The notes beneath the pieces are model-generated. The model had not been told where the DNA came from. It was given only the letters and a program-made list of their open reading frames with translations, and did not search any database. Below are positions 8,551-17,221 of a stretch of 64,000 nt of DNA, in pieces. This DNA comes from Peterkaempfera podocarpi (GTDB taxonomy: Bacteria > Actinomycetota > Actinomycetes > Streptomycetales > Streptomycetaceae): contig NZ_CP162102.1 of assembly GCF_042466665.1 (NCBI RefSeq), forward strand, positions 7,750,001-7,814,000, given 5' to 3'. Both the position numbers and the translations under genes were made by a program. Every line of letters starts with the position of its first letter. Within the stretch, counting starts at the first letter, position 1.

Positions 8551-9510
8551 TCACCACTTCTTGAACTCCTCGATGGCCGCCCGGACCGCCTGATGCATCG
8601 CGTCGCTTCCGGCGTGCCCGGAGTCCTCGATGATGTACAGCCTTGCGTCCGGCCACGCCTTCGCCAGCTCCCACGCCGTCTGCACCGGGCTGCCCATGTC
8701 GTGTCGGCCGTGGACCAGCACTGCCGGGATCCCCGCCAGTCTGTGGGCGTTCCGCAGGAGCTGGTCCTCCTCCAGCCATGCGCCGTTGCTGAAGAAGTGG
8801 GCGCAGATCCGTACGAAGGCGATCCGCGCGTCGACCTCCCGACTGCTGTACATGCCGGGCACGCCGTTGGGCTCGTTCGAGATGACCGCGTCCTCCCAGG
8901 CGAGCCAGTCGGCAGCAGCCTTCTCCCGGATCGCCCGGTGGGGGTTCTCCATCAGCCGCGCGTAGGCCGCGAGCAGGTCGCCGTCCCGTTCGTCCTCGGG
9001 GACGCCGCCGCGGAACCGGTCCCATGCCTCGGGGTGGAACCGGCCGGCGCCCCGGTAGAGCCAGTCCGTCTCTGAGCGACGGGTCGTCGTCACCGCCTGG
9101 ATGACCACCTCGCTCACCCGCCCGGGGTGCTGCTGCGCATAGGCCAGAACCAGGGTCGAGCCCCAGGAGGCGCCGTTCAGCAACCACCGCTCGATACCGA
9201 GGTGCTCGCGCAACCGTTCCATGTCGTCGATCAGGTGCTGTGTGGTGTTCAGAGACATGTCCGCCGACGGGTCGCCTGCGTGCGGGGTACTGCGGCCGCA
9301 GTTGCGCTGGTCGTAGCGGATGACGCGGTAGCACTCGGGATCCCAGGCCTTCGTCGGCCGCTGAGGTGCGCCCGACCCCGGGCCACCGTGGACGCTCAGG
9401 GCGGGTTTGCCTTCAGGGTTGCCGAGCTGTTCGTAGTAGATGCGGTTGCCGTCTCCGGTGTCGAGGAATCCCGTGTCGTAGGGACTGGTCGGAGGATAGA
9501 GATCAACCAT
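8551..9510 (-). CDS. pip: Prolyl aminopeptidase (proline iminopeptidase), S33 family
   Basis: 319 residues from the ATG at 9510, the start matching the family opening (MVDLYPPTSPYDTGFLDTGDG); the frame continues upstream through low-complexity DNA and that part is not homologous. Alpha/beta hydrolase with oxyanion motif HGGPGSG (residues 41-47), nucleophile elbow GASWGS (Ser115), VHGRHDMGS carrying the acid Asp, and SGHAG carrying the catalytic His near the C-terminus. Length agrees with the family (about 310-320). It releases N-terminal proline from peptides in the cytoplasm and may support peptide or proline catabolism. Neighbours do not suggest an operon. Confidence 0.93.
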   Translation of the reverse strand: MVDLYPPTSPYDTGFLDTGDGNRIYYEQLGNPEGKPALSVHGGPGSGAPQRPTKAWDPECYRVIRYDQRNCGRSTPHAGDPSADMSLNTTQHLIDDMERLREHLGIERWLLNGASWGSTLVLAYAQQHPGRVSEVVIQAVTTTRRSETDWLYRGAGRFHPEAWDRFRGGVPEDERDGDLLAAYARLMENPHRAIREKAAADWLAWEDAVISNEPNGVPGMYSSREVDARIAFVRICAHFFSNGAWLEEDQLLRNAHRLAGIPAVLVHGRHDMGSPVQTAWELAKAWPDARLYIIEDSGHAGSDAMHQAVRAAIEEFKKW

Positions 9511-9583
9511 GGCCGCCGATCCTACGGGAGGGGCCGCAACCGGGTGCCGTGATTGAGGATCCTGGTTCGCCGCCATGACGACC

Positions 9584-9632
9584 CCGGGTGCCGGGTGCCG
9601 GGTGCCGGGTGCCGGGTGCCGGGTGCCGGCTG
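9584..9632. repeat. Heptamer tandem repeat (CCGGGTG)n
   Basis: Six perfect consecutive copies of CCGGGTG (9584-9625) followed by a seventh with one change (CCGGCTG, 9626-9632) and a further partial CCGGCT. It lies 75 bases upstream of the aminopeptidase start codon. A 7-bp period changes reading frame each copy, so it is unlikely to be coding; a slippage-prone microsatellite. Confidence 0.9.
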
Positions 9633-9977
9633 CCGGCTCGGCTGCGCGTCCGACCGGGAGACGGTACGGGGGCGGCCCTGCACAAGCCCCCGGCCGGGGG
9701 CCTGTTCCGCGCCCCAGCCCGAGCGCTGGGCGAGGACCGCGACGCACTCCCCGGGCCCGCCGCGTACTCGCTGCGTACCGGCGTCCTGGTACGGGTGATC
9801 ACCCCGGTCGCAGTGCCGGCCCGCGAGCGTGCTCGGCGATTCCTGGCCGAGGCTGAGGCCGTGGACGACGGCGGGGCCGTCCATGATGTTCCGAGGTTGC
9901 AGGGGGCGGGACTCTCGGGAAGGCTCGATTCTGGAGTATTCGCGGTATCCGCCACATGCGGTGCGGGGGTGTTTCCC
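9633..9977. other. Non-coding or decayed DNA upstream of the 2Fe-2S remnant
   Basis: Long open frames run through this stretch on both strands because of GC content, but none has a family signature, plausible ribosome binding site or consistent codon bias. It continues into the ferredoxin-fold remnant on the plus strand and is probably part of the same decayed locus. Confidence 0.35.
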
Positions 9978-10170
9978 GTGGACATTCAGGTCACGCTGCA
10001 GGTGGACGGGCAGGAGCACCCGCTCGTCGCCGACACCCGCGCGAGCGTGCCTGGCACCCTGCGCACACGGCCCGGGATCTCCAGCCCGGAGAAGGGCCGC
10101 GACCATGGGCAGGGCGGAGCCTGTACGGCTCTTCCCCGCGCCGGGGGGCCGGTCCGCAACCGGATGGAGG
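9978..10170 (+). pseudogene. Decayed 2Fe-2S subunit of a xanthine-dehydrogenase/aldehyde oxidoreductase-type enzyme
   Basis: In frame from GTG at 9978 the translation VDIQVTLQVDGQEHPLVADT, then EKGRDHGQGGACTA, matches the N-terminal ferredoxin-like domain of YagT-type molybdo-hydroxylase small subunits, where the motif is normally KGCDHGQCGACT. Two of the three visible cluster cysteines are replaced (R for C, G for C), and homology stops after GACT. No medium or large subunit gene follows. This is a non-functional fragment. The DNA between it and the GMC oxidoreductase gene (10171-10560) shows no further support for a gene. Confidence 0.6.
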
Positions 10171-10560
10171 CGGACTTCGCCGACCGCGGGGCCCGGCCGC
10201 GCTTTCGACCCCAGCGCTGCGCTGAATGCCGTCTGCGGCCTCGGAGTCCGGTCCGCCGAGGTCCGGATACACGCCCCGACCGGCGGCGCACCGGGCTCGC
10301 GGCTACTCGGGGTGTTCGACGTGGGACGGGGTGCCATCCCGAGACCGGCCCGGGGGACTGAGCGGCGGCCTGGCCATGAGCATCCCGGCGGTGCTGAGCG
10401 GGCACAGCGTGCCGGACCCGCGCTTCGGCCGGGCGGGCGGCGACGACCACGCGGATACCGCACCCGGCCCAGCACCGACGCCGGTCCGCCGGCCTCCGCG
10501 TCCGGGACCTGCCGATGGCCCTGGACAAGCTCCTGCAACAGGCCACTGATGGAGAGAGAC

Positions 10561-12066
10561 ATGGAGCAGTTCGACTACGTCGTGGTGGGCGCGGGAAGCG
10601 CCGGCTGTGTCATCGCCGCGAGGCTGTCCGAAGACCCGCATCGCCAGGTGCTCCTGCTGGAGGCCGGAGCCGCCGACGGGCCCGAGGCCATGGCGGTCCC
10701 GTCCGCCTGGCCGACACTGATCGGCAGCGAGGTCGACTGGGGTTACAGCACCGTCCCGCAGTCGGCGGCCGGTGGGATCCCGCGCCGGTATCCGCGAGGC
10801 AAGGTGCTGGGCGGGTCGAGCAGCATCAACGGGATGTCGTTCATCCGCGGCCACCGCAGCGACTACGACGCATGGGCGGCGACCGCTCCCGGCTGGGGCT
10901 ACGAGGATCTTCTTCCGTACTTCAAACGAAGCGAGACGACACAGGGACGCGATCCGGCGTACCGGGGCATCGACGGCCCCGTGCGGGTGGGGCCGGCGAG
11001 TGACGTCCACCCCCTGTCCCGGGCCTTCCTCGACGCCGCCCAAGCCGTCGGATTCCCCCGCACCGACGATCTCAACGGCTCCGACCAGGAAGGTGTCTGC
11101 TGGTCCGATCTCAACATCGTCGACGGGGCCCGGCAGTCCGCAGCCGACGCCTATCTGCGTCCCGTCCTCGACCGTGCGAACCTCACCGTGCTGACCGACG
11201 CGCTGGTTCACCGACTGATCGTGACCGACGGCCGTTGTACCAGAGTGGAGTACTCCGTCGGCACCGACATACGACGGGCGTACGCACACAGCGAGACGAT
11301 CCTGAGCGCCGGTTCGATCGGCTCCGCCCACCTGCTGCTGCTCTCCGGAATCGGGCCGGCCGACCAGTTGCGCGACCTGGGAGTCGACGTGGTGGCGGAC
11401 CTGCCCGGCGTGGGCGCGAACCTGCAGGACCACCCCCTGGCCGGGATCGTCTACACCGCGGCACAGCCGGTTCCACCCGGTCGGAACAACCATGGCGAGA
11501 TCGTCGCGGCCGTGCGCACCGCACCCAACCTCGCCGCGCCCGACGTCCATGTGTTCCTCGTCGATATCCCATACCACCCGCCCTGGATACAAGGACCGGC
11601 GACCGGCTACACGATCGTCTTCTCGGCGCTGCACCCGTACAGCCGGGGCTCGGTCCGGCTCGCCGGCGCCGATCCTGCGACCGCGCCGCTGATCGACCCG
11701 AACTTCTTCGGCGACGACCGCGACATGGTCACCATGCTCACCGCACTGGACCTGGCCCGCGAAATCGGCCGTTCACCGGCGTTCGACGACTGGCGCGACC
11801 AGGAAGCCTTTCCCGGACCGGATGCGCAGGACGAGAGCGAGCTGCGCGACTGTCTGGGCCGTGACGCCGACCCGTACCAACACGCGGTCGGCACCTGCCG
11901 GATCGGTACCGACCCGGCGGCGGTGGTCGATCCCCGGCTACGCGTGTACGGCATCGAAGGACTGCGTGTTGCGGACGCCTCCGTGATGCCCATCATCCCC
12001 GGAGCCAACCCGCACGCCACCGTGCTGGCTGTCGCCGAACGGGCCGCCGCACTGGTCGGCGGGTGA
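10561..12066 (+). CDS. GMC-family FAD-dependent oxidoreductase (choline dehydrogenase-like)
   Basis: 501 residues from the ATG at 10561 with GGAGAGAG at 10551-10558; an in-frame ATG at 10549 overlaps that site and is less likely. Residues 4-35 (FDYVVVGAGSAGCVIAARLS) are the FAD-binding Rossmann motif. GKVLGGSSSINGMSFIRGH is GMC signature 1 and the segment after SAGSIGSAHLLLLSGIG is signature 2. The C-terminal YQHAVGTCRIG and GANPHATVLAVAERAA carry the conserved active-site His residues. These flavoenzymes oxidise primary or secondary alcohols; substrate cannot be read from sequence. It lacks a signal peptide, so it acts in the cytoplasm. It is bordered by a decayed 2Fe-2S gene and a transposase remnant. 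Confidence 0.9.
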   Translation: MEQFDYVVVGAGSAGCVIAARLSEDPHRQVLLLEAGAADGPEAMAVPSAWPTLIGSEVDWGYSTVPQSAAGGIPRRYPRGKVLGGSSSINGMSFIRGHRSDYDAWAATAPGWGYEDLLPYFKRSETTQGRDPAYRGIDGPVRVGPASDVHPLSRAFLDAAQAVGFPRTDDLNGSDQEGVCWSDLNIVDGARQSAADAYLRPVLDRANLTVLTDALVHRLIVTDGRCTRVEYSVGTDIRRAYAHSETILSAGSIGSAHLLLLSGIGPADQLRDLGVDVVADLPGVGANLQDHPLAGIVYTAAQPVPPGRNNHGEIVAAVRTAPNLAAPDVHVFLVDIPYHPPWIQGPATGYTIVFSALHPYSRGSVRLAGADPATAPLIDPNFFGDDRDMVTMLTALDLAREIGRSPAFDDWRDQEAFPGPDAQDESELRDCLGRDADPYQHAVGTCRIGTDPAAVVDPRLRVYGIEGLRVADASVMPIIPGANPHATVLAVAERAAALVGG

Positions 12067-12351
12067 GGAGCGCCCACCGGATATGGTGACGCTGAATCAC
12101 GAGGGCCGCGCTCAGCAGCAGACCGGGCCGGGAAGTGCTCGGGGCCGTGCGAGAGTTCCCGGTGGCCGCCTCCAAGTGCAGGCCGGCTGCCTTGTGCTGG
12201 ATCTTTGGATGTGTCAGCAGCCGCAGGGGGCAATGCACTTGGAGCGGTGGAATCCCCAGGCCACTGGTCGGCTAGGGTGACACGATGACGGAGAGCCCAC
12301 CCGCCCCGCCGCCGAGCCGACAGACCCGACGTGCTCTCGTTGGGGGGTGTG

Positions 12352-12909
12352 GTGGCTGAACCTGTCCGCGTGCGCAGATGGACCGACCAGGAGGGGCAGA
12401 AGCTGCAGCAGATCGTGCGCCGCGGCAGCACCAGTTCGGTACGGTTCCGGCGGGTGATGATGATGATGCTGCCGGCCTCGGCCGGCGGGAACCGCGTCCC
12501 GGTGAAGAAGGGCGCCGCAAACGCCCTGGCTGCGCTGAAGTCGATCCGCGCGGCCCGCCCGGACGGCGCCCCGGTCTACGTGATCCCGGACAACCTGTCC
12601 GCCCACAAGGGCCAGACCATCCGGCGCTGGGCGCTCAGGCACCGGGTCGAGCTGTGCTTCACCCCGACCTATGCGTCCTGGGCCAACCCGATCGAGGCTC
12701 AGTTCGGGCCGCTGCGACAGTTCACCGTCGCCAACTCGAACCACCCCAACCACACCGCCGAGACCCGGGCCCCGCACGCCTGTCTGCGCCGGCGCAACAC
12801 CAACGCCCGCCATCCCGACGTGCTGGCCGCCCAACGCCGCGAACGCGCCCGCATCCGAAGCGAGAACGGCATCCGCTGGGGCGGCAGACCCATCACCGCC
12901 ACGGCCTGA
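12352..12909 (+). pseudogene. IS630-family transposase, internally deleted
   Basis: The N-terminal ~45 codons (VAEPVRVRRWTDQEGQKLQQ...GSTSSVRFRR) match the helix-turn-helix start of an IS630-type transposase, and then, directly after a Ser-Ala-Gly-Gly-Asn segment, the sequence jumps in frame to the C-terminal DDE half: VYVIPDNLSAHKGQTIRRWA, CFTPTYASWANPIEAQFGPL, ARIRSENGIRWGG. About 185 residues remain of a protein normally near 350-360, so roughly half, including the first catalytic Asp, is missing. D of PDNLSAH and E of NPIEAQFGPL remain. No clear terminal inverted repeats were found at the edges. Dead insertion-sequence remnant. Confidence 0.85.
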
Positions 12910-12955
12910 ACAAACACCACAGCCGCACCACCACGTGCGTTGCGAGGAGAACCGC

Positions 12956-13525
12956 ATGGACCACCAAGACGTGCAGGCCGCCGTGGCGGAGATGCTGGAG
13001 GTACTGGGGCCTCGCACGGGCGAGGACTGGACGGTGCCGGCCGGCCCGCTGGAGTGGAGCTGCCGGCAGACGGCCGCGCACATCGGCCACGACCTGCTGG
13101 CCTACGCGGGCCAGCTCGCCGTGTGCCCGACCGACGCCTACCTCCCCTTCGACCTGCACGTGCGCCCCACCGCCTCGCCTGCCGTGGTGCTGCAGGTGGC
13201 CGCCGCCTGCGGCGGACTGCTCGGCAGCGCGCTGGCCACCGCCGACCCGTCCCTGCGGGCCTGGCACTGGGGCCCGTGCGACCCGACGGGGTTCGCGGCG
13301 ATGGGCGTCGGTGAGATCCTGCTGCACACCTACGACATCACCCGCGGATTGGGCGTGGACTGGCTGCCACCGGCGCCGCTATGCGCCGCCGTGCTCGACC
13401 GACTGTTCCCCGACGCTCCGCCCGGCGAGCCCGTCCGAGTGCTGCTGTGGTGCACCGGACGCGGGCACCTGGGCGGTCTGCCCCGCCCAACGTCGTGGAC
13501 GTGGAAGGCAGCACGGCCCGACTGA
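12956..13525 (+). CDS. Maleylpyruvate isomerase N-terminal/DinB-like protein (mycothiol-dependent type)
   Basis: 189 residues from ATG with GAGGAG at 12944-12949. The fold signature of the MDMPI_N/DinB four-helix bundle is visible: VQAAVAEMLEVLGP..., LEWSCRQTAAHIGHDLLAYA (metal-ligand His region) and GEILLHTYDITRGLG, in which HxxD with the earlier His would bind a metal. Many actinobacterial paralogues use mycothiol as a thiol cofactor for detoxification, but substrates are mostly unknown. The gene starts 46 bases after the transposase remnant, so the IS lies directly in its upstream region and may have changed its expression. Confidence 0.75.
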   Translation: MDHQDVQAAVAEMLEVLGPRTGEDWTVPAGPLEWSCRQTAAHIGHDLLAYAGQLAVCPTDAYLPFDLHVRPTASPAVVLQVAAACGGLLGSALATADPSLRAWHWGPCDPTGFAAMGVGEILLHTYDITRGLGVDWLPPAPLCAAVLDRLFPDAPPGEPVRVLLWCTGRGHLGGLPRPTSWTWKAARPD

Positions 13526-13653
13526 ACGCACTTAACTCGGTGAACCTATGCGGTCAGAGCGCTAGCCTTTGGGGCGACGGCATTCACCTGCGCATACGCC
13601 GGACACCGCGTCGAGCGCGGCCGGCTTGTCGAAGGCTCGGAGGAACCTCCAGC

Positions 13654-14127
13654 ATGATTGTCGAGAGCGGCGACTTGGACGAGACGGACGAACACCAGAG
13701 GTTCGCCGTCTACCTGCGGGCATTCGACCAGGTCTCCGAGGACGAGGAGTTCGCCCTGGTGGCGCGGGTTCTGGAGGATCCGGATGCCGCCATGGGGGGA
13801 AGCGCAGTCCTGAGGCACCTGGACAGACGGGCCGAGAGCCTTCTCCTGGTTGAGGACCGCATGGCGTGGATGCAGGCCATGGCCGAGGTCGTCGCTGCGC
13901 GTCCCTTCCTGGTCGAGCGGCTGCACGAGTGGTCGCTGTTCAGAGCAGTCACGCTCGGGCAGCCCTGGTCCCAGGATGCGCTGGTCGCGGCATCCAACTG
14001 GCTGCAACTCAAGATCGCCGAGGGTCCGTGTCCCGGTGAGGCCGCCGTAATCCTCGCGGAGGCCGGTCGCACGAAGCGGATCCGCAATGCTGCCCGAGTC
14101 ACTCTCAATCGACGGGACCGTGGCTGA
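13654..14127 (+). CDS. Hypothetical protein, helical
   Basis: 157 residues from ATG; CGGAGG lies at 13638-13643. Mostly helical and acidic (DLDETDEHQRFAVYLRAFDQVSEDEEF), with WSLFRAVTLGQPWSQDALVAA near the middle and a basic C-terminus (RTKRIRNAARVTLNRRDRG) reminiscent of HEAT-like repeats. No signal peptide or membrane span. Small helical proteins like this occur widely in streptomycetes. Function unknown. Confidence 0.6.
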   Translation: MIVESGDLDETDEHQRFAVYLRAFDQVSEDEEFALVARVLEDPDAAMGGSAVLRHLDRRAESLLLVEDRMAWMQAMAEVVAARPFLVERLHEWSLFRAVTLGQPWSQDALVAASNWLQLKIAEGPCPGEAAVILAEAGRTKRIRNAARVTLNRRDRG

Positions 14128-14338
14128 GGTCCGGTCTCTGCTTCATTGACGAGTGCACGCAGAACGGGCGTGCCGCCGAGGTGTCCCACCGACTCACCCA
14201 TGGACGGTCGAGCACCGGCGGAATTCGCTGACCTGCCGATACAGAGCTCAGGGCCTGGATCCCCGCATTGAGGTGTGCAGGCTTTTCCCGGCTCACTTTC
14301 CTGAGGGATGCGCGGCGCCGGGTCGCCGACCGCACGTC

Positions 14339-14395
14339 TACAGCCTTCGTCACACCAGCCTGCCCGAGAGGTGCGACGGTGCGACGAAGGCTGTA
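14339..14395 (-). terminator. Long inverted repeat downstream of the repeat-protein gene
   Basis: Perfect 13-bp arms, 14339-14351 (TACAGCCTTCGTC) and 14383-14395, separated by 31 bases that can fold further (CACC...GGTG). It begins 18 bases after the stop of the minus-strand repeat-protein gene and is the natural candidate for its terminator. No T run is present. Confidence 0.55.
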
Positions 14396-14413
14396 CGAAA
14401 CCCTGCCGGGGCC

Positions 14414-14833
14414 TTACGCGAATGGGACCCAGTTGGCGGGGGTTGCTGTGGCGTTGTTGTTGGTGAGCGGGACCCAGTTGGCGGGGGTTGCTGTGGCGTT
14501 GTTGTTGGTGAGCGGGACCCAGTTGGCGGGGGTTGCTGTGGCGTTGTTGTTGGTGAGCGGGACCCAGTTGGCGGGGGTTGCTGTGGCGCTGTCGTCGGTG
14601 AACGGGACCCAGTTGGCGGGGGTTGCTGTGGCGTTGTTGTTGGTGAGCGGGACCCAGTTGGCGGGGGTTGCTGTGGCGTTGTCGTCGGTGAACGGGATCC
14701 AGTTGGCCGGGCTCACTGCCGTTCCGCCGTCGGCGTGGACGTTGGCCTCGGCGACCGCGCTGGCGGGAACGGCGGCGGCGACGACAACCGCACTGGCCGC
14801 AAGGGATGCGGCGACAAGCTGGGAGAGCTTCAC
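14414..14833 (-). CDS. Small secreted protein built of seven 15-residue PANWVP repeats
   Basis: 139 residues from a GTG start with AGGAG at the correct spacing (14843-14839). Residues 1-27 are a clean signal peptide (MKLSQLVAASLAASAVVVAA, cut near ASA). After a ~12-residue linker, the mature protein is seven units of PANWVPLTNNNATAT, varying only at L/F and NN/DD; the seventh ends WVPFA. Each unit carries one Trp, an invariant PANWVP and a Thr/Asn-rich linker. No Cys, membrane anchor or sortase motif is present. The opposite strand is also open but lacks start signals. The short aromatic repeat suggests a surface or matrix polymer, or a binding protein, but I do not recognise the family. Confidence 0.75.
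   Translation of the reverse strand: MKLSQLVAASLAASAVVVAAAVPASAVAEANVHADGGTAVSPANWIPFTDDNATATPANWVPLTNNNATATPANWVPFTDDSATATPANWVPLTNNNATATPANWVPLTNNNATATPANWVPLTNNNATATPANWVPFA
14424..14711. repeat. 45-bp direct tandem repeat, six full copies plus a partial seventh
   Basis: Period exactly 45 bases: units begin at 14424, 14469, 14514, 14559, 14604, 14649 and 14694, each starting GGGACCCAGTTGGCGGG. Units differ at only a few positions, mainly GTTGTTGTTGGTGAGC versus GTCGTCGGTGAAC variants, so duplication is recent or gene conversion keeps them alike. They encode the PANWVP repeats on the minus strand. Confidence 0.95.
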
Positions 14834-15855
14834 TGTGACTCCTGTATGAGTGCGAATCTGCGTTGAATCCAGCTCCGAAGCCCGGTTGTCAGACTGGCGT
14901 CGATGTCGATGGACGCATCCCCGACGTGGTCCGAGGCTCGGCGCAGGTGTGCTGCTTCACCGGAACCGTGCTCTGCGCGAAGGCTCCGTGGGTGCTGCCA
15001 CGGCACTGACGAACGAGGTTGCCCTGGGGCCGAACGGCGAAAAGCGTTGCTTTCCGAGGTGTCGTTCTGTCGGCGGTTCCGACAGTGCGTCAGTCCGTCT
15101 CCTGAGTCCCATGAGTTCCTCCCCGCGGTTCACATCCCGAGACGAGGTAGCCGCGCGGACTGTGACATGGCCTCCGTCGATGTGGCCCACGTTTCGTCTT
15201 TGGAGGGTTGTGTGGTCCACAAGCGACCCAGCCGGTGGCCGGGTCGAGGCCGGTTCCACGGACGCGGGGACCGGGCTGGTCCACTGCCGTGCCCTGCTGG
15301 GTCTGCCAGGCTCCTTCGAGCCCGAGGCGGCAACCTGTCCCGCCGGCCATCCCCAGCTGCTGCGAGCGCGCGTCCGTGATCGCGTCACCGGCAACCAGCC
15401 CCGGCCGCTGGAAGAGATCCCCGGCGGCGACACCGTCGCGGCCGCCACAGCGAAGATCGACCGTCCGGCCCACCCTGTCCGGGTGATCTCGCCCCACGGG
15501 CGCAGCGACCGCACGCGTGGCCGCCGACTCGGACCGTTCCCGCTCCAGGCGCAGGGGGGAGCAACCTCAACCCGGTCAGGGCGCGCCGAGCAGCCGGGGA
15601 GGTCCCTCTCCTGGGGCGCGGTCACGCACCGCGACGGCGTGCATCACGGTGCGCTTCATTCGCGTTTGTAACGGATCATCCGGGGTAGTGCCGGTCTGGC
15701 GATCCCAGGGCCCGGAGCAGCAACGGATTCCGTGCCGCCGACAAACCGACGTCGTCCGTGCTTGCGGCGACCGGCACGGGCAGCCTACGGGCGCCGGTAC
15801 CGGGGCTGCGGCGAGCGCGGTCGGGCGCCTGCCCCTTGAGCGTAGGAGGACGGCC
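14834..15855. other. About 1 kb without a supported gene
   Basis: Frames on both strands are open over several hundred bases but read as low-complexity Arg/Pro/Ser strings with no recognised domain, no matching ribosome binding site and no consistent codon bias. The last ~20 bases contain the AGGAGGA site of the following gene. The promoter of the divergent repeat-protein gene should lie in the first 100-200 bases, but no clear -10/-35 pair was seen. Confidence 0.4.
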
Positions 15856-16734
15856 ATGCCCAGACACACGACCCGCCTGCGGCAACTGCTCAGCGACCCC
15901 AAAATCCTGGTGGCTCCGGGAGCCTATGACGGAACGGGGGCCCGGCTGGTGGCGCGGCTCGGCTTCCAGGCGCTGTACCTCAGTGGATTCGAGACGGCCG
16001 CCAGCATCCTGGGGCAGCCCGACGTGGGCTATCTCTCGCACACGCAGATGGTGGAGCGCGTGACGGCCCTTGCGGATGTGGTGGACCTGCCGCTGATCGC
16101 CGACGCCGACACCGGCTTCGGCAACCCGCTGAACGTCCGCCGCGCGGTCATCGCCTATGAACGGGCCGGTGCCGCGGCGATGCACATCGAGGACCAGACC
16201 TTCCCCAAGCGCTGCGGGCACATGCTGGGGCGCGAGGTCGTCCCTGTTCAGGAGATGGTCCAGAAGATCAAGGCAGCCGTCGACGCGCGGCAGGATCCCG
16301 ACTTCGTCATCATCGCCCGCACCGACGCGAGGACGACACACGGACTGGACGAGGCGATCGACCGGGGTGCTGCGTACCACGAGGCCGGCGCCGACATGCT
16401 GTTCATCGAATCCCCCGAGAGCGAGGAGGAGATGCGGCGGATCTGCGCCGCCTTCCGTGGCACCGTCCCCCTGCTCAGCAACCAGGTCGAAGGAGGCCGG
16501 ACGCCGGCGCCCGGTACCGGCGTGCTTCAGGAGATGGGATACGCCATGGCGCTCTTCCCGGTGGGGACGGCATTCGCCGCCGCCAAGGCGATGCGGGACT
16601 ACCTGCAGGTACTGGCGGCGACAGGTGACACCCGGGACGTGCTCGGCGACCTGATTCTGTTCGAGGACTTCACCTCGTTGATGGGTCTCGGTGAGCACAC
16701 CGAACTGGAGCGGCGCTACCAGTCTGAGGAGTGA
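15856..16734 (+). CDS. Isocitrate lyase/PEP mutase superfamily enzyme (2-methylisocitrate lyase-like)
   Basis: 292 residues from ATG preceded by AGGAGGA (15844-15850). The fold is an alpha/beta barrel with the superfamily landmarks: LVAPGAYDGTGARL near the N-terminus, ADADTGFGN (residues 83-90, Mg-binding Asp region), HIEDQTFPKRCGH with catalytic KRCGH at 118-122, and IARTDA. KRCGH is the catalytic loop of 2-methylisocitrate and isocitrate lyases, whereas PEP mutases have a different loop, so a C-C lyase acting on a 2-alkylmalate-type acid is likely. The gene is alone; no methylcitrate synthase or dehydratase lies beside it, so a role outside propionate catabolism is possible. Confidence 0.85.
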   Translation: MPRHTTRLRQLLSDPKILVAPGAYDGTGARLVARLGFQALYLSGFETAASILGQPDVGYLSHTQMVERVTALADVVDLPLIADADTGFGNPLNVRRAVIAYERAGAAAMHIEDQTFPKRCGHMLGREVVPVQEMVQKIKAAVDARQDPDFVIIARTDARTTHGLDEAIDRGAAYHEAGADMLFIESPESEEEMRRICAAFRGTVPLLSNQVEGGRTPAPGTGVLQEMGYAMALFPVGTAFAAAKAMRDYLQVLAATGDTRDVLGDLILFEDFTSLMGLGEHTELERRYQSEE

Positions 16735-16737
16735 GTC

Positions 16738-16764
16738 CGGTGGCCCCGTGCCGGGTCGCCACCG
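16738..16764. terminator. Hairpin between convergent genes
   Basis: Arms CGGTGGC (16738-16744) and GCCACCG (16758-16764) with an inner CCC/GGG pairing, placed just after the stop of the lyase gene and before the stop of the convergent membrane-protein gene. It may serve both. Confidence 0.45.
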
Positions 16765-16792
16765 TCGTGCCGTGGGCCGATCCGCGGTTGGT

Positions 16793-17221
16793 TCACCACG
16801 ACGGGCCGTCGTCCTCGGCGTGAGCGAGGAGGTATCCCAGCGCGGACAGACCCGACATGACGCCGGCCGCGAAGAGGTTCGCCGGTACTCCGGCGATGCG
16901 GGGGATCTCCCCGGGCTGGTCCTCGGTCGCGGACCCGGGCACCGCAGCGGCGACGAAGAATGGCATGTAGCTGAGGATCGGGTACAGCGCAGCGATCTTC
17001 AGCGCCAGTTCCTCCTCCGCACGCGTCCCCCGCCGCTGCAGCAGCCACAGGGAGACGATCGACCATCCCACGTCCGTTGCCGTCGCCGACACGGTGTGGA
17101 AGCGGGCGTGGGGCGTCCAGCGGGGGTTGAAGACATGGGTGCGGTTGACGTCCGCCAGGGCGTGGCCCACCCCGCTGCCCACGACGGCGGCTGTCACAAG
17201 CAGACGTCCGGCCCGCGTCAT
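16793..17221 (-). CDS. Small four-helix membrane protein, hypothetical
   Basis: 142 residues from ATG. Four hydrophobic stretches: LLVTAAVVGSGVGHALADV, TDVGWSIVSLWLLQR, IAALYPILSYMPFFVAAAV and LFAAGVMSGLSALGYLLAH. Between the first two lies NRTHVFNPRWTPHARFHTV, a motif (THxxNPRWxPHARFH) shared by a family of small actinobacterial membrane proteins, probably the one catalogued as DUF6640. The His/Arg-rich loop could bind an anion or metal. Function unknown. It converges on the lyase gene. Confidence 0.65.
   Translation of the reverse strand: MTRAGRLLVTAAVVGSGVGHALADVNRTHVFNPRWTPHARFHTVSATATDVGWSIVSLWLLQRRGTRAEEELALKIAALYPILSYMPFFVAAAVPGSATEDQPGEIPRIAGVPANLFAAGVMSGLSALGYLLAHAEDDGPSW

Noticed and set aside
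14424..14711. Could the 45-bp direct repeats be a CRISPR array?
   Set aside because: There are no unique spacers: units abut with a constant 45-bp period and code for a repeat protein. No cas genes are nearby. The WD40 repeats at 49.8-51.9 kb fail for the same reason.
14153..14866. Plus-strand frames through the 45-bp repeats (GVVVGERDPVGGGCC or LVSGTQLAGVAVALL repeats)
   Set aside because: They have no ribosome site or signal sequence at a suitable start, whereas the minus strand has AGGAG, a GTG and a clean signal peptide.
14850..15671. Plus-strand frame of 273 codons between the repeat protein and the lyase gene
   Set aside because: No ribosome site or recognisable motif, and codon bias switches between frames; not supported as a gene.
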